DNA from: Emticicia sp. C21
GTDB taxonomy: Bacteria; Bacteroidota; Bacteroidia; Cytophagales; Spirosomataceae
DNA: 64,000 nucleotides
Reading direction: 5' to 3'
Assembly: GCF_003418935.1 (NCBI RefSeq)
Contig: NZ_QVMT01000008.1
Location: forward strand, 171,920-235,919
Shown: piece by piece, positions 43,930 through 54,583 of the stretch
Layout: every line of letters begins with the position of its first letter
How positions within the stretch are numbered: position 1 is the first letter of the stretch
Made by a program: the position numbers and the translations under genes
The notes under the pieces: model-generated
Databases searched by the model: none
Told to the model about the DNA's origin: nothing
Seen by the model: the letters and a program-made list of their open reading frames with translations, nothing else

Positions 43930-46900
43930 TCAGTGTAAACCTGCTTCACAACCTAGTATAACTGCCAGGAATGTTTCTGTACCCCCAGCCTGAAAGCCTG
44001 GATTCAGTGTAATCGTTTTGCCTGCTATATAATTTACACCGTTAGCTACATTAGCCGTACTTGTAATACTTTGCGAAACCCTATAAGTTCCGGCCGTTTG
44101 GCTACCCGTATAAGTGGCATTAATGTTTATAGTAGCAACCACTGGCACTCTGTTCGAAGTACAGCCTCCAACGTTACAAGCCGCATAATATGTGGTGGTT
44201 GTATTCAGGTTAGGCGTAGCATAGGTACCTCCTGTAAATATGGCTGAACCTCCGCTAGCAACATTGTACCACATAACTGTACCACCACTACAGCCTGAAG
44301 CCAATAAGGTTACCGAACCTTCCCCACAACGGCTTCCGCCTGTTCCTATTGGTGCATTAGGAATTGGCGTAATGGTTGCTGTTACACTTACCCTGCCAGA
44401 GGTACAACCATTTAATGTACAGGTTATCTGGTATGTAGTAGTAGACGATAAACTTGGTGTCGGATAACTGGTTCCTGTGGCAATAGACGAACCTCCACTT
44501 GCTAAGTTATACCAGTTAATAGTACCTCCGGGACAACCAGATGCGGTTAAGGTTACCGAACCAGACCCACATCGACTAGCGCCAATCCCAGTTGGTATGG
44601 TGGCGTTACTCCTGGTAATAGTTGCTATAGCTGAGTTAACCGCAGTACAGGCTCCACTTTTGACAACAGCACGGAATTGTGTTGTTTGTGTGATGTTTGA
44701 ATAGTTGAGCGTAGTGGTAGTATTAGCAATCTGCGTAATAAGATTGGTGAAACCATCAGTTGAAGACTCCCATCTCACAACAGAGCCTGTATGCCCGCTT
44801 AAGGTAAGTGTACCCGAATTAGTATCAAAACACACTGTAGTACTACCTGCTACTGTACCACCAACAGAAGCAGGGTTGACTGTAAATGTAGTCGGTGTAC
44901 GGCAACCTACAGCCGAGCTATCTGCCAGATAAAAGGTTTTTGTAATCGGAGTAGATGTATTAGGAATACCCGAGTTGGCCACGCCGACAGGATTAAATAT
45001 ATTACCCCTGAACAGAGAGGAACCTCCTGAGCTGGCAGTATACCAATCACTGACATTCTTGAAAATAGGAGAAGTGGCTTGTAAGGTATAATCTCCGGTT
45101 ACGCCATTATCGTAGGTGCTAATAACCAATATATAAGTAGTGCCTGCTGTTAGGTTCTGAACAATTCTTGGAGCATAGGTTTTCGTTCCACTATCATCAT
45201 CGCCTCTTACAAAATTAACAGCCGGAGTTGTCGGATTAAATGAGGTATGATAGAGCGTCATATATCCGTCATAAGGTGTAAACCCATCAAATGTTCCATC
45301 GATTAACTCAATAGATACGGTACCGTTCGATGTGGGTGTAAAGGTATGGGTTTTATAGTGTACAGCAGTACCAACACTAGATGCCCAATAGTAAGTTATA
45401 TTATTACCATCACCTCTTCTATAAGTTGGAGAACTGGTAGTTAATGTTCCATGCAAAAGCGTAGTAGAAGTACCTACACCAACTAAACCCTGTCCACCAG
45501 GCACAGCACCATTCTGACAAACGGCATAAGTTGCTACAGCCGGGGTCGGTCTGGGATTAACTGTTACCTTAACTGCCTGAGGTGCCTGGCAGCTACTTGG
45601 CGTTAACAAAAAGTAATAAGTAACAACAATTGGTAATTTAGTAGTATTAATCAAAGTCTCATTGATAGAAGAACTATTACCGCTACCTGCTGAATTGCTG
45701 ATACCTGTTACTGCGGGGCGCGACCAGCTAAAAGTAGTGGTTCCTGCAGTGGCTGTGGTAGCAGTATAAGCAAACGCCGTATTTGAACAAACCGTAACAA
45801 ATTTGGCAGAACTTAGTGGTCTGTCAGTAAACGGCGTAAAATCTTCTACAACGGTAAGGTCGTCAGTTGATACCCCTGTAGAGGCATTCATCCCTAAACC
45901 ACGGCGGGCAAATGCTTTCCAGATAGCACATTTATAACGTCCGCCAAAAAGGTTTTGGTCGGCTGTCAGAATAGCGTTACGGGCATCTACAAAACTGGGG
46001 CTACAAGGTTGTAATCTCAAGCCCTCGTTTACTAGTTTTAGCGCCGCTATATTACCCCTCATATCGGTAATAGCTGCCGGAGTAGTATAAATATTATTTA
46101 CGATCTGGCCATCCTGCATGATAATCTCCCAGGTCATGTCCCAAAGCATCGTTGCCCAGATTGACCCTATGCCATGAGGAATAGAATAGTCTGTTATTTT
46201 CCCATAAGTAATCAACGGATTTACATTGGCCATATCATACGAGTATGGGTACGGACGAATACCACCACCATTGGTAGACTCTCCTAATACATAAGTCCCC
46301 ATACTTCTGGAAATATTCGCACTAGCCAGATTGGGTGATAATGAACTCCAGTTAGTTGTAAGCATCAAAGCCAGATAATCACTCCATCCTTCTCCGCCTT
46401 GTTCTGCATTTTGAAGACAGCTAACATTAGCAGGGCCACCCGTTAATCGGTTCGACCAGCCATGTCCATATTCATGAGTCATTACACCATTATCAAAATC
46501 AGAATCCGGTGTATAGGCAGGGCTTCCTCCATCATCAAATATATACATCTGCATTCGTGGATTCTGTCCATCCGGTGGTGTACCGAAGTTTGCGTTATTG
46601 GTACCTGAGCCATCCTGTGCATCAGCATATACATAATCGTTTCCTAGCCCCTGTCCGGTTGTATTTATTTTCTGGAAATTGCCACTAGGTTCATCAAAAC
46701 CATATTTCAATAAAACATCATGAATCAGATTATTCCAATAGAAAAGATTGGTAATAGCGGCATCGCGGTTGGCCGCTGCCGTTCCTGTAGTTTGTGAATA
46801 CGGGTAGTTAAAATCCAGTGTAGCCGAGTTTGGGCTTGCTCCGGCAGTAATTTCATCATCATCTGCTAAATCTTCTTTTGCCCATACGTTATTTCCACGT

Positions 46901-47850
46901 GTATTTGTATAATTGGTTGTCCCATCAAAATGCCAGCCATTGGTAGCCCCAAGCGAAGGATTTGCAGGCATAAATTTGGTATAAGGGTTCGTGACAATTG
47001 TACGAGCTCCGTGAATGGGGCTCTCCAGTGGATAGTCAAAAACATTGTAACTATTTGCCACTAAAGGTTGAAGGAAATTGAAAGTTTGTCTGGCATTGGC
47101 AGGTTGCTCATCACAAATATGAGGCTCCTGTCTGTGCTGAGGCGTTCCAAAATTGCAATGAATAATCTGGTCGATAGTAGATACAATCTCTCCTGAAACG
47201 GCATCTACTTTCACACTCCAGTGACTCTTATGATCTTTTGTATATATTTGAACATTCCATACTAACTGAACACCGGGCTTAGGCGTTTTACCCTCTATCT
47301 TAGCCCCAGTAAACCAATACAACTTCACATCAATATTTTCATTTGATAAATCGGCATTGGTATAAACAGCTTTGCTTATTTGTCCGTTCGCTAACTTAAT
47401 CACATTTACTTCTTTGTTGTTAGCCTGATTATTAGGCAGATTCAGGCTTGCAGCCGCTTTTGAAATAGCACTCACAGGTGTTAGCTGTATAGCTGAAACA
47501 CTCGTCGGAGCTTTTGAAGCGATGTCTTCAAGAAAATTATTACCTACATGAATGACTTTCTCATTAGCAAATGTAGCATTCAATATACCATTATACACTT
47601 CTACTGACTGATAGTTCTGGATATAATAAACGTGATACCAACCAGTACTTGGCGAAAGGTAAGCGCTTGAAATACCCATTTCTCTCAGGTCATTAGCCGA
47701 AAGCTTGTAAGTTGAAGCATTAGCTGTGAGATATTCCTTTACTTTCTCAACTTCTTTTTGTGCCTGCACCTGAAAAGAACATAAGAGTACAAGCAAGAGC
47801 AGACACCAGTTTTGGCAGGCTCTGTTTTTGATTCGTAAATGTGTTAGCAT
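43930..47850 (-). CDS. M36 (fungalysin-type) metallopeptidase with two Ig-like modules
   Basis: 1306 residues. Signal peptide, then an FTP-like propeptide (about 30-230, EVEKVKEYLTANASTYKLSA), then the M36 catalytic domain with zinc motif HEYGH near 456 and the downstream Glu in EQGGEGWSDY. A non-catalytic part follows: a PKD/Ig-like segment, a PPC-type domain with the DDDSG motif, a linker, and two modules of about 80 residues, each with four Cys (SRCG, SGC, then two more). The C-terminus (SITSTANVANGVNYIAGKTI, then TLNPGFQAGG) is the '3-coathanger stack' tail of secreted Cytophagales proteins. Expected to be a secreted or surface endopeptidase. Confidence 0.9.
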   Translation of the reverse strand: MLTHLRIKNRACQNWCLLLLVLLCSFQVQAQKEVEKVKEYLTANASTYKLSANDLREMGISSAYLSPSTGWYHVYYIQNYQSVEVYNGILNATFANEKVIHVGNNFLEDIASKAPTSVSAIQLTPVSAISKAAASLNLPNNQANNKEVNVIKLANGQISKAVYTNADLSNENIDVKLYWFTGAKIEGKTPKPGVQLVWNVQIYTKDHKSHWSVKVDAVSGEIVSTIDQIIHCNFGTPQHRQEPHICDEQPANARQTFNFLQPLVANSYNVFDYPLESPIHGARTIVTNPYTKFMPANPSLGATNGWHFDGTTNYTNTRGNNVWAKEDLADDDEITAGASPNSATLDFNYPYSQTTGTAAANRDAAITNLFYWNNLIHDVLLKYGFDEPSGNFQKINTTGQGLGNDYVYADAQDGSGTNNANFGTPPDGQNPRMQMYIFDDGGSPAYTPDSDFDNGVMTHEYGHGWSNRLTGGPANVSCLQNAEQGGEGWSDYLALMLTTNWSSLSPNLASANISRSMGTYVLGESTNGGGIRPYPYSYDMANVNPLITYGKITDYSIPHGIGSIWATMLWDMTWEIIMQDGQIVNNIYTTPAAITDMRGNIAALKLVNEGLRLQPCSPSFVDARNAILTADQNLFGGRYKCAIWKAFARRGLGMNASTGVSTDDLTVVEDFTPFTDRPLSSAKFVTVCSNTAFAYTATTATAGTTTFSWSRPAVTGISNSAGSGNSSSINETLINTTKLPIVVTYYFLLTPSSCQAPQAVKVTVNPRPTPAVATYAVCQNGAVPGGQGLVGVGTSTTLLHGTLTTSSPTYRRGDGNNITYYWASSVGTAVHYKTHTFTPTSNGTVSIELIDGTFDGFTPYDGYMTLYHTSFNPTTPAVNFVRGDDDSGTKTYAPRIVQNLTAGTTYILVISTYDNGVTGDYTLQATSPIFKNVSDWYTASSGGSSLFRGNIFNPVGVANSGIPNTSTPITKTFYLADSSAVGCRTPTTFTVNPASVGGTVAGSTTVCFDTNSGTLTLSGHTGSVVRWESSTDGFTNLITQIANTTTTLNYSNITQTTQFRAVVKSGACTAVNSAIATITRSNATIPTGIGASRCGSGSVTLTASGCPGGTINWYNLASGGSSIATGTSYPTPSLSSTTTYQITCTLNGCTSGRVSVTATITPIPNAPIGTGGSRCGEGSVTLLASGCSGGTVMWYNVASGGSAIFTGGTYATPNLNTTTTYYAACNVGGCTSNRVPVVATININATYTGSQTAGTYRVSQSITSTANVANGVNYIAGKTITLNPGFQAGGTETFLAVILGCEAGLH
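44120..44612 (-). repeat. Two Ig-like modules of the first M36 protein
   Basis: Two units of about 80 residues, each with RCG..VTL.ASGC.GG...WY..ASGGS pattern and ending in VxATI. They match the ten-unit array of the neighbouring paralogue. Confidence 0.8.
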
Positions 47851-48268
47851 AGAGATATTGTTATAGATATACAGTAAAAATTATTAATGATTTTAATAAA
47901 ATCACAGCATACATTTAAAGTAACTGCAGAAGTTCTGGTGGTGAATTCTAAAGAATAATGAACCTTTTGGTAAGAAATTATACTAAAATCAAATCAGGAA
48001 ATAATATACAATTAGTTTATCGCTAAGGTTAACATATCATTATTCTGGACAGTAAAACGGTAAAATCGGGTAAGATTCTTTGTGTACATGGCTTAATATT
48101 CTACTTCTCTGAAATAAACCTCTATTTTACGGCAAAATCATGTCTAAAACAACATCTATTTACTAAACGGCTACGTATATAGAAGCTTTTTTTACTTTAG
48201 AAAATAGTTAATTTCAAAGCATAATACGCAGATTATATTATGGGTTTATTTTTACTACTCAATAAAGC

Positions 48269-48300
48269 AAAACGTCCAACCTTTACTGGACGGACGTTTT
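48269..48300 (-). terminator. Terminator of the second M36 gene
   Basis: AAAACGTCC (48269-48277) pairs with 48292-48300, 40 bases after the stop, and on the minus strand it ends in TTTT. It shares AACGTCCAACC with the terminator of the first M36 gene. The rest of the gap 47851-48339, including the promoter side of the first M36 gene, holds no gene. Confidence 0.7.
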
Positions 48301-48339
48301 CACATTAATCTTTGTCAGAATATTTTATCTCTCACTTTG

Positions 48340-51300
48340 TTAATCCGGACTCTGGTTACATTCCAGAATTCTGGCGGTAAATGTTTCATTACCCCCTGCC
48401 TGAAAGCCAGGTGTTAAAATAATGGACTTTCCTGCAAAATAACTCGTGCCTGTACTTATGTCAGATGCACTTGTGATACTTTGCGAAGCTCTATAAGTTC
48501 CGGCAGCTTGATTGCCCAAGGCATAAGTAATATTTGTATTAATGACAGCCAATACAGACACTCTTGAAGAAACACAAGACCCTATGACACAAGCCACATA
48601 GTAAGTGGTATTGGAAGAAATACTTGGAGTAATAAATGTACCACCTGCACCTACAGCAGAGCCTCCGGTAGCAGTTGCATACCAATTAAGTGTGCCTCCG
48701 CTACAACCCGTAGCTGTCAGGTTAACAGTACCCGTACCACATCGGCTGGCATTAACAGGGGTTGGTGCGCCGGGAACAGGATTAATAGTAGCAGTAATAG
48801 CCACTCTATTTGAAGTACAAATGCCAATAGTGCAACTGATGTAATAAGTTGTGGTAACCGTGAGATTCTGCGTTGCATAACTCGTTCCGGCAGCAATAGC
48901 AGAGCCCCCGCTATTGGCAGTATACCAGTTAATAGTACCACCTGTACAACCGGTAGCGGTTAGGGTTATCACTCCTGCCCCACAACTACTGCCATTGTTT
49001 GGTGTAGGTGCCGTTGGGTTTGGATTAACCGTTGCTACCACCGGTTTTCTGGCAGAAATACAAGTACCTACTGTACAACTTACATGATAAGTTGTGGTAG
49101 TTGTAAGATTAGGGATATTATAACTTGTCCCGGTAGTAAGTAATGAGCCTCCACTGGCGGCATTATACCAGTTAATAGCTCCCCCTGCGCAACCAGTTGC
49201 AGTCAGATTTACACTGCCGGCTCCACATCTGCTTACATCAGTCACTGACGGAACATCAGGTATTGGGTTTATAGTAGCTGTTACAGCTATTCTATTTGAT
49301 GAACAAGGCCCTACAATGCAAGCTACATAATATGTTGTCGTAGTTGAAAGCCCTGGTGTAGCATAACTAGTTCCGGTTGCAATGGCTGAACCACCACTAC
49401 TAGCCGTATACCAGTTAATGTTTCCACCTGCACAACCTGTTGCTGTAAGCATTATCGAACCTGAATCACAACGGCTGGCACCAGTCGGCGTAGGTGCACC
49501 AGGTGCCGGATTAACGGTTGCCACTGCAGGTACTCTGTTAGAAACGCATGGTCCAAGCGTACAACCGGCATAATAGGTTGTCGTACTGGCTATATTGGGT
49601 GTATTAAAACTTGTTCCGGTTGCCATAGCTGAGCCACCGATACTTGCTGTATACCAGTTAATAGTACCACCTATACAACCCGAAGCAGATAATGTTACTG
49701 AACCTACATCACAGCGGCTATTACCAGTGGTTGAAGGTGTACTTGGAACAGGATTAACGATAGCTGTTATAGATACTCTATCAGAAGCACAAGCGCCTAC
49801 GACACAACTGATATAATAAGTAACAGAGTTTGTAAGATTTCCTGTAGTATAGCTTGTCCCAACTGATATGGCAAGCCCACCACTCGTAGTAGTATACCAG
49901 TAAACATCTCCACCAGAACAGCCTGCGCTTATAAGTGTTACAGTTCCTGGCCCGCAACGATTTACATTGGTTGAAGTTGGTGCAGCTGGCCCGGGATTAA
50001 CAGTGGCAACTACAGGCACTTTGGTTGATGAACAAGCACCTAGTACACAAGCCACATAATAAGTGGTAGTGGCAGAAATAGCAGGTGTAGCATATGTTTC
50101 GCCGGTTGCAATAGCAGATCCTCCACTATTAGAAGTAAACCAACTCAAGGTACCACCTCCGGCGCAACCTACGGCTGTAAGTGTTACAGAACCTGTGCCA
50201 CAACGACTTCCATCTGTACCCGATGGAGCAGAGAGACTTCCTGCAGATATAGTAGCTGTTATAGACGCTCTGCCACTGGAAACGCAATTATTAACTGTGC
50301 AATTGACATAATAGGTTGTGGTAGTAGATAAACTTGGGGTAGTAAAACTCGTACCTGTAGCAATTGAAGAGCCACCATTCATTGCTGTAAACCAATTGAT
50401 AGTACCATTGCCACAACCTGTTGCCATAAGTGTTACAGTACCAGCGCCACATCGTCCTCCATTTACTGGAATAGGATTATCCGGTATTTGGGTAATAGTA
50501 GCGGTTACAGAAGCACGAACAGAATTACAATTATTAATAGTGCATCCTACATAATAAGTCGTTGTTATTGAGAGTGTCGGGGTAGTATAGCTTGTACCTG
50601 TAGCTATGGGTGAGCCTCCGCTAATAGCTGTATACCAGTTTAGCGTACCATTGGTACAACCAGTTGCTGTTAGCATTAGGGCTGCATTACCACAACTGCT
50701 GCTTCCTAAGGTTACTGGTAAGGTGGTAGAGGTAATCGTGGCTGTTACAGGGACTCTTCCATCACCACAATTACTAACCGAACAATTCACATAATAAGTA
50801 GTGGTAGTAGATAGGTTCGGGGTAGTATAGCTTGTACCTGTAGCGATTACTGAGCCTCCACTTGCTGCAGTGTACCAATTGACAGTACCACTTGTACAAC
50901 CCGTAGCTGTTAATGTTAACGATCCTACATCGCAACGACCGGCTCCAGTAGCTATGGGAGAATCTCCCGGTAGATAGGTAATGGTGGCAATACTAGAATA
51001 CTGCTCACTACAAGCTCCGCTTTTTACAATAGCTCTATACTGGGTAGTTTGAGTTAGGTTTATAAAAGTAAGAGTAGTAGTGGCACCATTGATAATGGTA
51101 ATATCATTAAAATTATTAGTAGAAGACTCCCATCTGACAACAGAGCCCACATGTCCTGCTAAAGTAAGCGTTCCGGTATTATTGCTAGAACAAACTGTTG
51201 TGCTCCCTGCCAGGTTGCCGCCTATGGTATATGGATTAATTGTAAAGGTCGTTTGAGTACGACATGCAGCCTCTGGTGAACTAGCGTAAAATATAGTTGT

Positions 51301-54189
51301 GCCCGGAGTAGATGTATTCGGAATACCGGAGCCTTCAACCCCAACAGGATTAAATACATTTCCGGTTGCTATCGGTGTTCCGCCAGAGCTGGTGGTATAC
51401 CATTGTACAAAGCCTCCAAAAACTGGCGAAGTAGCCTGGATTCTGTAAGTTCCTGTATAACCACTACTATAAGTGGAACCTACTAATATATAGGTAGTTC
51501 CTGCAACTACCGGATAAGTTATACTGGCGTACCAACCGTACCCGCTGTCATCATCACCCATTAAAAAATTATTGGCTGGGGTATTGGGGTCAAAAGAATT
51601 TTGATAAAGTGTGATATAATTATCAACAGAATTACCATTTAAAATGGCTTCTGTTGTCTCGAAAGTTACATAGCCGGAAATAGTTGGTGTAAAAGTATGT
51701 GTCTGATAATAAACACTGGTACCTGATGAATAATATGTAGTTGTTGCGTTCCCATATCCTCTTATATAGCTTGGAGAATTGCTGGTTAAAGTGCCATTAA
51801 CAATATTTGTATTTACGCTTGAAGCCATTACCAAGCCCTCTCCTTCAGGTACTGAATTATCTTTACAAACAGCATATGCACCGACTTCTGCCACAGGCGA
51901 TGGATTTACGATAACTGCTACATCCTGAGAAGAAAGACACGAACTTGGTGTTAAATAGAATTTATAAACAACTGTGATGGCCTGCCCGGTAGTATTTATC
52001 AGTGCTTCATTGATCATATTAGTATTACCACTCGCTGCAGGATTACTGATTCCTACGACCGCTGCACGTGTCCAGTTATAGGTGGTTGTACCACCTGCTG
52101 ATGTAGTAGCGGTATAAGCAAGTGGGCTGCCTGAACAGATCGTAACATTCAGTGGCGAAGTTAATTGTCTGTCTGTAGCCGGTGTAAAATCTTCTGTTAT
52201 ATACGTATCATCAGAACTTACTCCTGTTGATGCATTTACACCCAAGCCACGGCGAGCAAATGCTTTCCAGATTGAACATTTATAACGCCCGTTGAATAAT
52301 AATGAATCGGCTTTCAGAATAGCGTTACGGGCATCTATAAAACTTGGACTGCAAGGCTGTAATCTTAAGCCTTCATTTACCAGCTTAAATGCTGCTGCAT
52401 TTCCTACTAATTCTGTTGTATTATAGATATTGTTAATAATGCGGTTATCCTGCATAATAATTTCCCAGGTCATATCCCATAACATCGTTGCCCAGATTGA
52501 ACCTATCCCGTGTGGAATAGCATAAGTAGCTACCTTTCCATAAGTTACCGGAGCATTGATATTAGCCATATCGTAAGAATATCGATATGGGCGGATACCA
52601 TCACCTGAGGTAGGTTCTGTCAATACATAGGTACCAATTCCTCTGGGAATGTTGGCACTTGTGATAGTTGGAGTCATTAAAGACCAGTCTGTTGTCAGCA
52701 TCAGACCCAGATAATCGCTCCAGCCCTCGCCCCCTTGTTCATCATTCCAGAGACAATCTACGTTGGCCGGGCCACCTGTTAATCTGATGGACCAACCATG
52801 ACCATATTCATGGGCAATTACAGCATTATCAAAATCTGAATCAGGTTGGTATTGCGGGCTCCCGCCTGTGTTCCACAAAAACATCTGCATCCGAGGATTA
52901 GCCCCATCGGCTGGTGTGTAGAAATTGGCATTATTACTTCCTGAGCCATCTTGTGCATCGGCATATACAAAGTCGTTGCCATTGCCACCCCTACTCATAT
53001 TGTTTTGCTGGAAATTGCCTGCAGGTTCATCAAACCCGTATTTCCACAATACATCATGTATCAGGTTGTTCCAGTAGAAAAGATTGGTAATAGCTGCATT
53101 CTGATTAGCCAGGTAAGTATTAGGTCCTTGTGTATATGAATAATCAAACTCTAAAGATGGTGAATCAGGGCTTGCCCCTATCGACCACTCATTATCAGCA
53201 CTTCTGTCTTCTTTAGCCCAGACATTATTACCTCTGGTATTGGTATAGTTATTTGTACCATCAGTATGCCAACCATTGGTATTACCCGGGCCAGTACCGG
53301 CTCCCGTAAATTTTGTGTAAGGATTAGTTACAATTGTTCTGCTACCATGATTCGGACTTTCTACAGGATAATCGAATACATTATAGCTATTAGGTGCTAA
53401 GGTCTGAGGCTTATTATTCTCTTTTGCCTGACTGGCATGCGCAAGAGCAGTAGCTTCATTTGGGAGATGTGTATGTTCACGCCCTCCGAAACTACAACGA
53501 ATGATTTTATCTGAAGTCTTTAAAACATCTCCTGTAATGGCATCCAGTTGAACACTCCAGGCATTTTTATGGTCTTTCGTCGTTATTCTGACATCCCACG
53601 AAAGTTTCACCTTAGGCACATCTTTTTTACCCTCACTATTATTGTAGGTTACCCAATAGAGTTTTACTTCAATATTTTCGTTAGATAGTTCTGCATTAGT
53701 ATATACTGCCTTAGTGATTTGTCCGTTTGCCAACCTCACAACATTTTGTTCCTTATTATTAGTTGGGCTATGCGCGAGATTCAGACTTAGAGCAGCTTTT
53801 GCCATTGCATTAACAGGGCTCATCAATAACCCTATCGAATCGCCTGGAATCCTGGCGGCTATATTTCCTACAAAACTATTGGCTATATGCGCTACATTAT
53901 CATTGACTATCGTTGCATTCAGTAATCCATTATATACCTCTATTGATTGATAAGTCTGGTTGAAATAAACATGATACCAACCTGTAGTAGGCGATAAATA
54001 GGCACTTGAGATAGACATTTCGTCAATATCTTTGGCCGTTAATTGATACTTCGTGGTGTTAGCTCGCAGGTAGGTCTTTATTTTTTCAACTTCTTTTTGG
54101 GCATGAAGCGTAAGCGATAAAGTCAAAGCAAACAATAGCAAGTAGCATTTTCTATAAATGCTGTTTTTAGAAAGTAGATGTTTGGTCAT
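48340..54189 (-). CDS. M36 (fungalysin-type) metallopeptidase with ten Ig-like modules
   Basis: 1949 residues, paralogous over its whole length to the 43930 gene: signal peptide, FTP propeptide (EVEKIKTYLRANTTKYQLTA), catalytic domain with HEYGH near 457 and EQGGEGWSDY, PPC domain, then ten modules of about 81 residues against two in the neighbour, and the same tail (SITSASDISTGTSYFAGKSI). Each module has four Cys, probably two disulphides. The long stalk may hold the catalytic domain away from the cell or bind polysaccharide (inference). No gene separates the two paralogues. Confidence 0.9.
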   Translation of the reverse strand: MTKHLLSKNSIYRKCYLLLFALTLSLTLHAQKEVEKIKTYLRANTTKYQLTAKDIDEMSISSAYLSPTTGWYHVYFNQTYQSIEVYNGLLNATIVNDNVAHIANSFVGNIAARIPGDSIGLLMSPVNAMAKAALSLNLAHSPTNNKEQNVVRLANGQITKAVYTNAELSNENIEVKLYWVTYNNSEGKKDVPKVKLSWDVRITTKDHKNAWSVQLDAITGDVLKTSDKIIRCSFGGREHTHLPNEATALAHASQAKENNKPQTLAPNSYNVFDYPVESPNHGSRTIVTNPYTKFTGAGTGPGNTNGWHTDGTNNYTNTRGNNVWAKEDRSADNEWSIGASPDSPSLEFDYSYTQGPNTYLANQNAAITNLFYWNNLIHDVLWKYGFDEPAGNFQQNNMSRGGNGNDFVYADAQDGSGSNNANFYTPADGANPRMQMFLWNTGGSPQYQPDSDFDNAVIAHEYGHGWSIRLTGGPANVDCLWNDEQGGEGWSDYLGLMLTTDWSLMTPTITSANIPRGIGTYVLTEPTSGDGIRPYRYSYDMANINAPVTYGKVATYAIPHGIGSIWATMLWDMTWEIIMQDNRIINNIYNTTELVGNAAAFKLVNEGLRLQPCSPSFIDARNAILKADSLLFNGRYKCSIWKAFARRGLGVNASTGVSSDDTYITEDFTPATDRQLTSPLNVTICSGSPLAYTATTSAGGTTTYNWTRAAVVGISNPAASGNTNMINEALINTTGQAITVVYKFYLTPSSCLSSQDVAVIVNPSPVAEVGAYAVCKDNSVPEGEGLVMASSVNTNIVNGTLTSNSPSYIRGYGNATTTYYSSGTSVYYQTHTFTPTISGYVTFETTEAILNGNSVDNYITLYQNSFDPNTPANNFLMGDDDSGYGWYASITYPVVAGTTYILVGSTYSSGYTGTYRIQATSPVFGGFVQWYTTSSGGTPIATGNVFNPVGVEGSGIPNTSTPGTTIFYASSPEAACRTQTTFTINPYTIGGNLAGSTTVCSSNNTGTLTLAGHVGSVVRWESSTNNFNDITIINGATTTLTFINLTQTTQYRAIVKSGACSEQYSSIATITYLPGDSPIATGAGRCDVGSLTLTATGCTSGTVNWYTAASGGSVIATGTSYTTPNLSTTTTYYVNCSVSNCGDGRVPVTATITSTTLPVTLGSSSCGNAALMLTATGCTNGTLNWYTAISGGSPIATGTSYTTPTLSITTTYYVGCTINNCNSVRASVTATITQIPDNPIPVNGGRCGAGTVTLMATGCGNGTINWFTAMNGGSSIATGTSFTTPSLSTTTTYYVNCTVNNCVSSGRASITATISAGSLSAPSGTDGSRCGTGSVTLTAVGCAGGGTLSWFTSNSGGSAIATGETYATPAISATTTYYVACVLGACSSTKVPVVATVNPGPAAPTSTNVNRCGPGTVTLISAGCSGGDVYWYTTTSGGLAISVGTSYTTGNLTNSVTYYISCVVGACASDRVSITAIVNPVPSTPSTTGNSRCDVGSVTLSASGCIGGTINWYTASIGGSAMATGTSFNTPNIASTTTYYAGCTLGPCVSNRVPAVATVNPAPGAPTPTGASRCDSGSIMLTATGCAGGNINWYTASSGGSAIATGTSYATPGLSTTTTYYVACIVGPCSSNRIAVTATINPIPDVPSVTDVSRCGAGSVNLTATGCAGGAINWYNAASGGSLLTTGTSYNIPNLTTTTTYHVSCTVGTCISARKPVVATVNPNPTAPTPNNGSSCGAGVITLTATGCTGGTINWYTANSGGSAIAAGTSYATQNLTVTTTYYISCTIGICTSNRVAITATINPVPGAPTPVNASRCGTGTVNLTATGCSGGTLNWYATATGGSAVGAGGTFITPSISSNTTYYVACVIGSCVSSRVSVLAVINTNITYALGNQAAGTYRASQSITSASDISTGTSYFAGKSIILTPGFQAGGNETFTARILECNQSPD
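48530..50965 (-). repeat. Array of ten Ig-like modules (about 243 bp each)
   Basis: Ten in-frame units, each starting with a P-rich linker, then RC(G/D).G(S/T)(V/L)TL.A.GC..G...W(Y/F)T...GGS.I..GTSY.TP.L..TTTYY..C...C...R..(V/I)TA.I. DNA identity between units is clear but far from complete, so the array is not recent. Small plus-strand open frames inside it are shadows of the repeat. Confidence 0.85.
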
Positions 54190-54513
54190 AAAAGTTTATC
54201 AATGTAATAAAACATAAGTCATCAGCATTATGTGGCCAATCAATCAGCACAGATGAACCAAGGCCAAGCCTGAAAAACAGACTATTGATTCAAAAGTTTT
54301 AGGATTTTGTAAAATAAATGTGAGGAATTTCACACAGCAAAACGATAAAAGGAAGCTTCTTTTACCGAATAATGAATAGTTGACATAATCAAAGCGTTTG
54401 AAATAGTATATTAATTATCCACCAAATTTAGTAAACAGACAATTAAGGGTGAAGTATACGGCAAAAATATGGGAAAAGCAATTTTTTTATTTTGGAGGTA
54501 TATATTCTATCAA

Positions 54514-54558
54514 ACAAAATGGAGAAAATGATTATATAAATCATTTTCTCCATTTTGT
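54514..54558 (-). terminator. 20-bp perfect terminator stem of the permease operon
   Basis: Twenty perfect pairs (54514-54533 with 54539-54558) around ATATA, 26 bases after the last permease gene. The region from 54190 to 54513 has no gene. Confidence 0.8.
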
Positions 54559-54583
54559 TAAAGCCCAATTAATTCCAATCCTA

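Noticed and set aside
44240-50794. Row of 60-80-residue plus-strand frames of similar sequence
   Set aside because: They are the opposite strand of the Ig-like modules of the M36 genes and repeat for that reason only.
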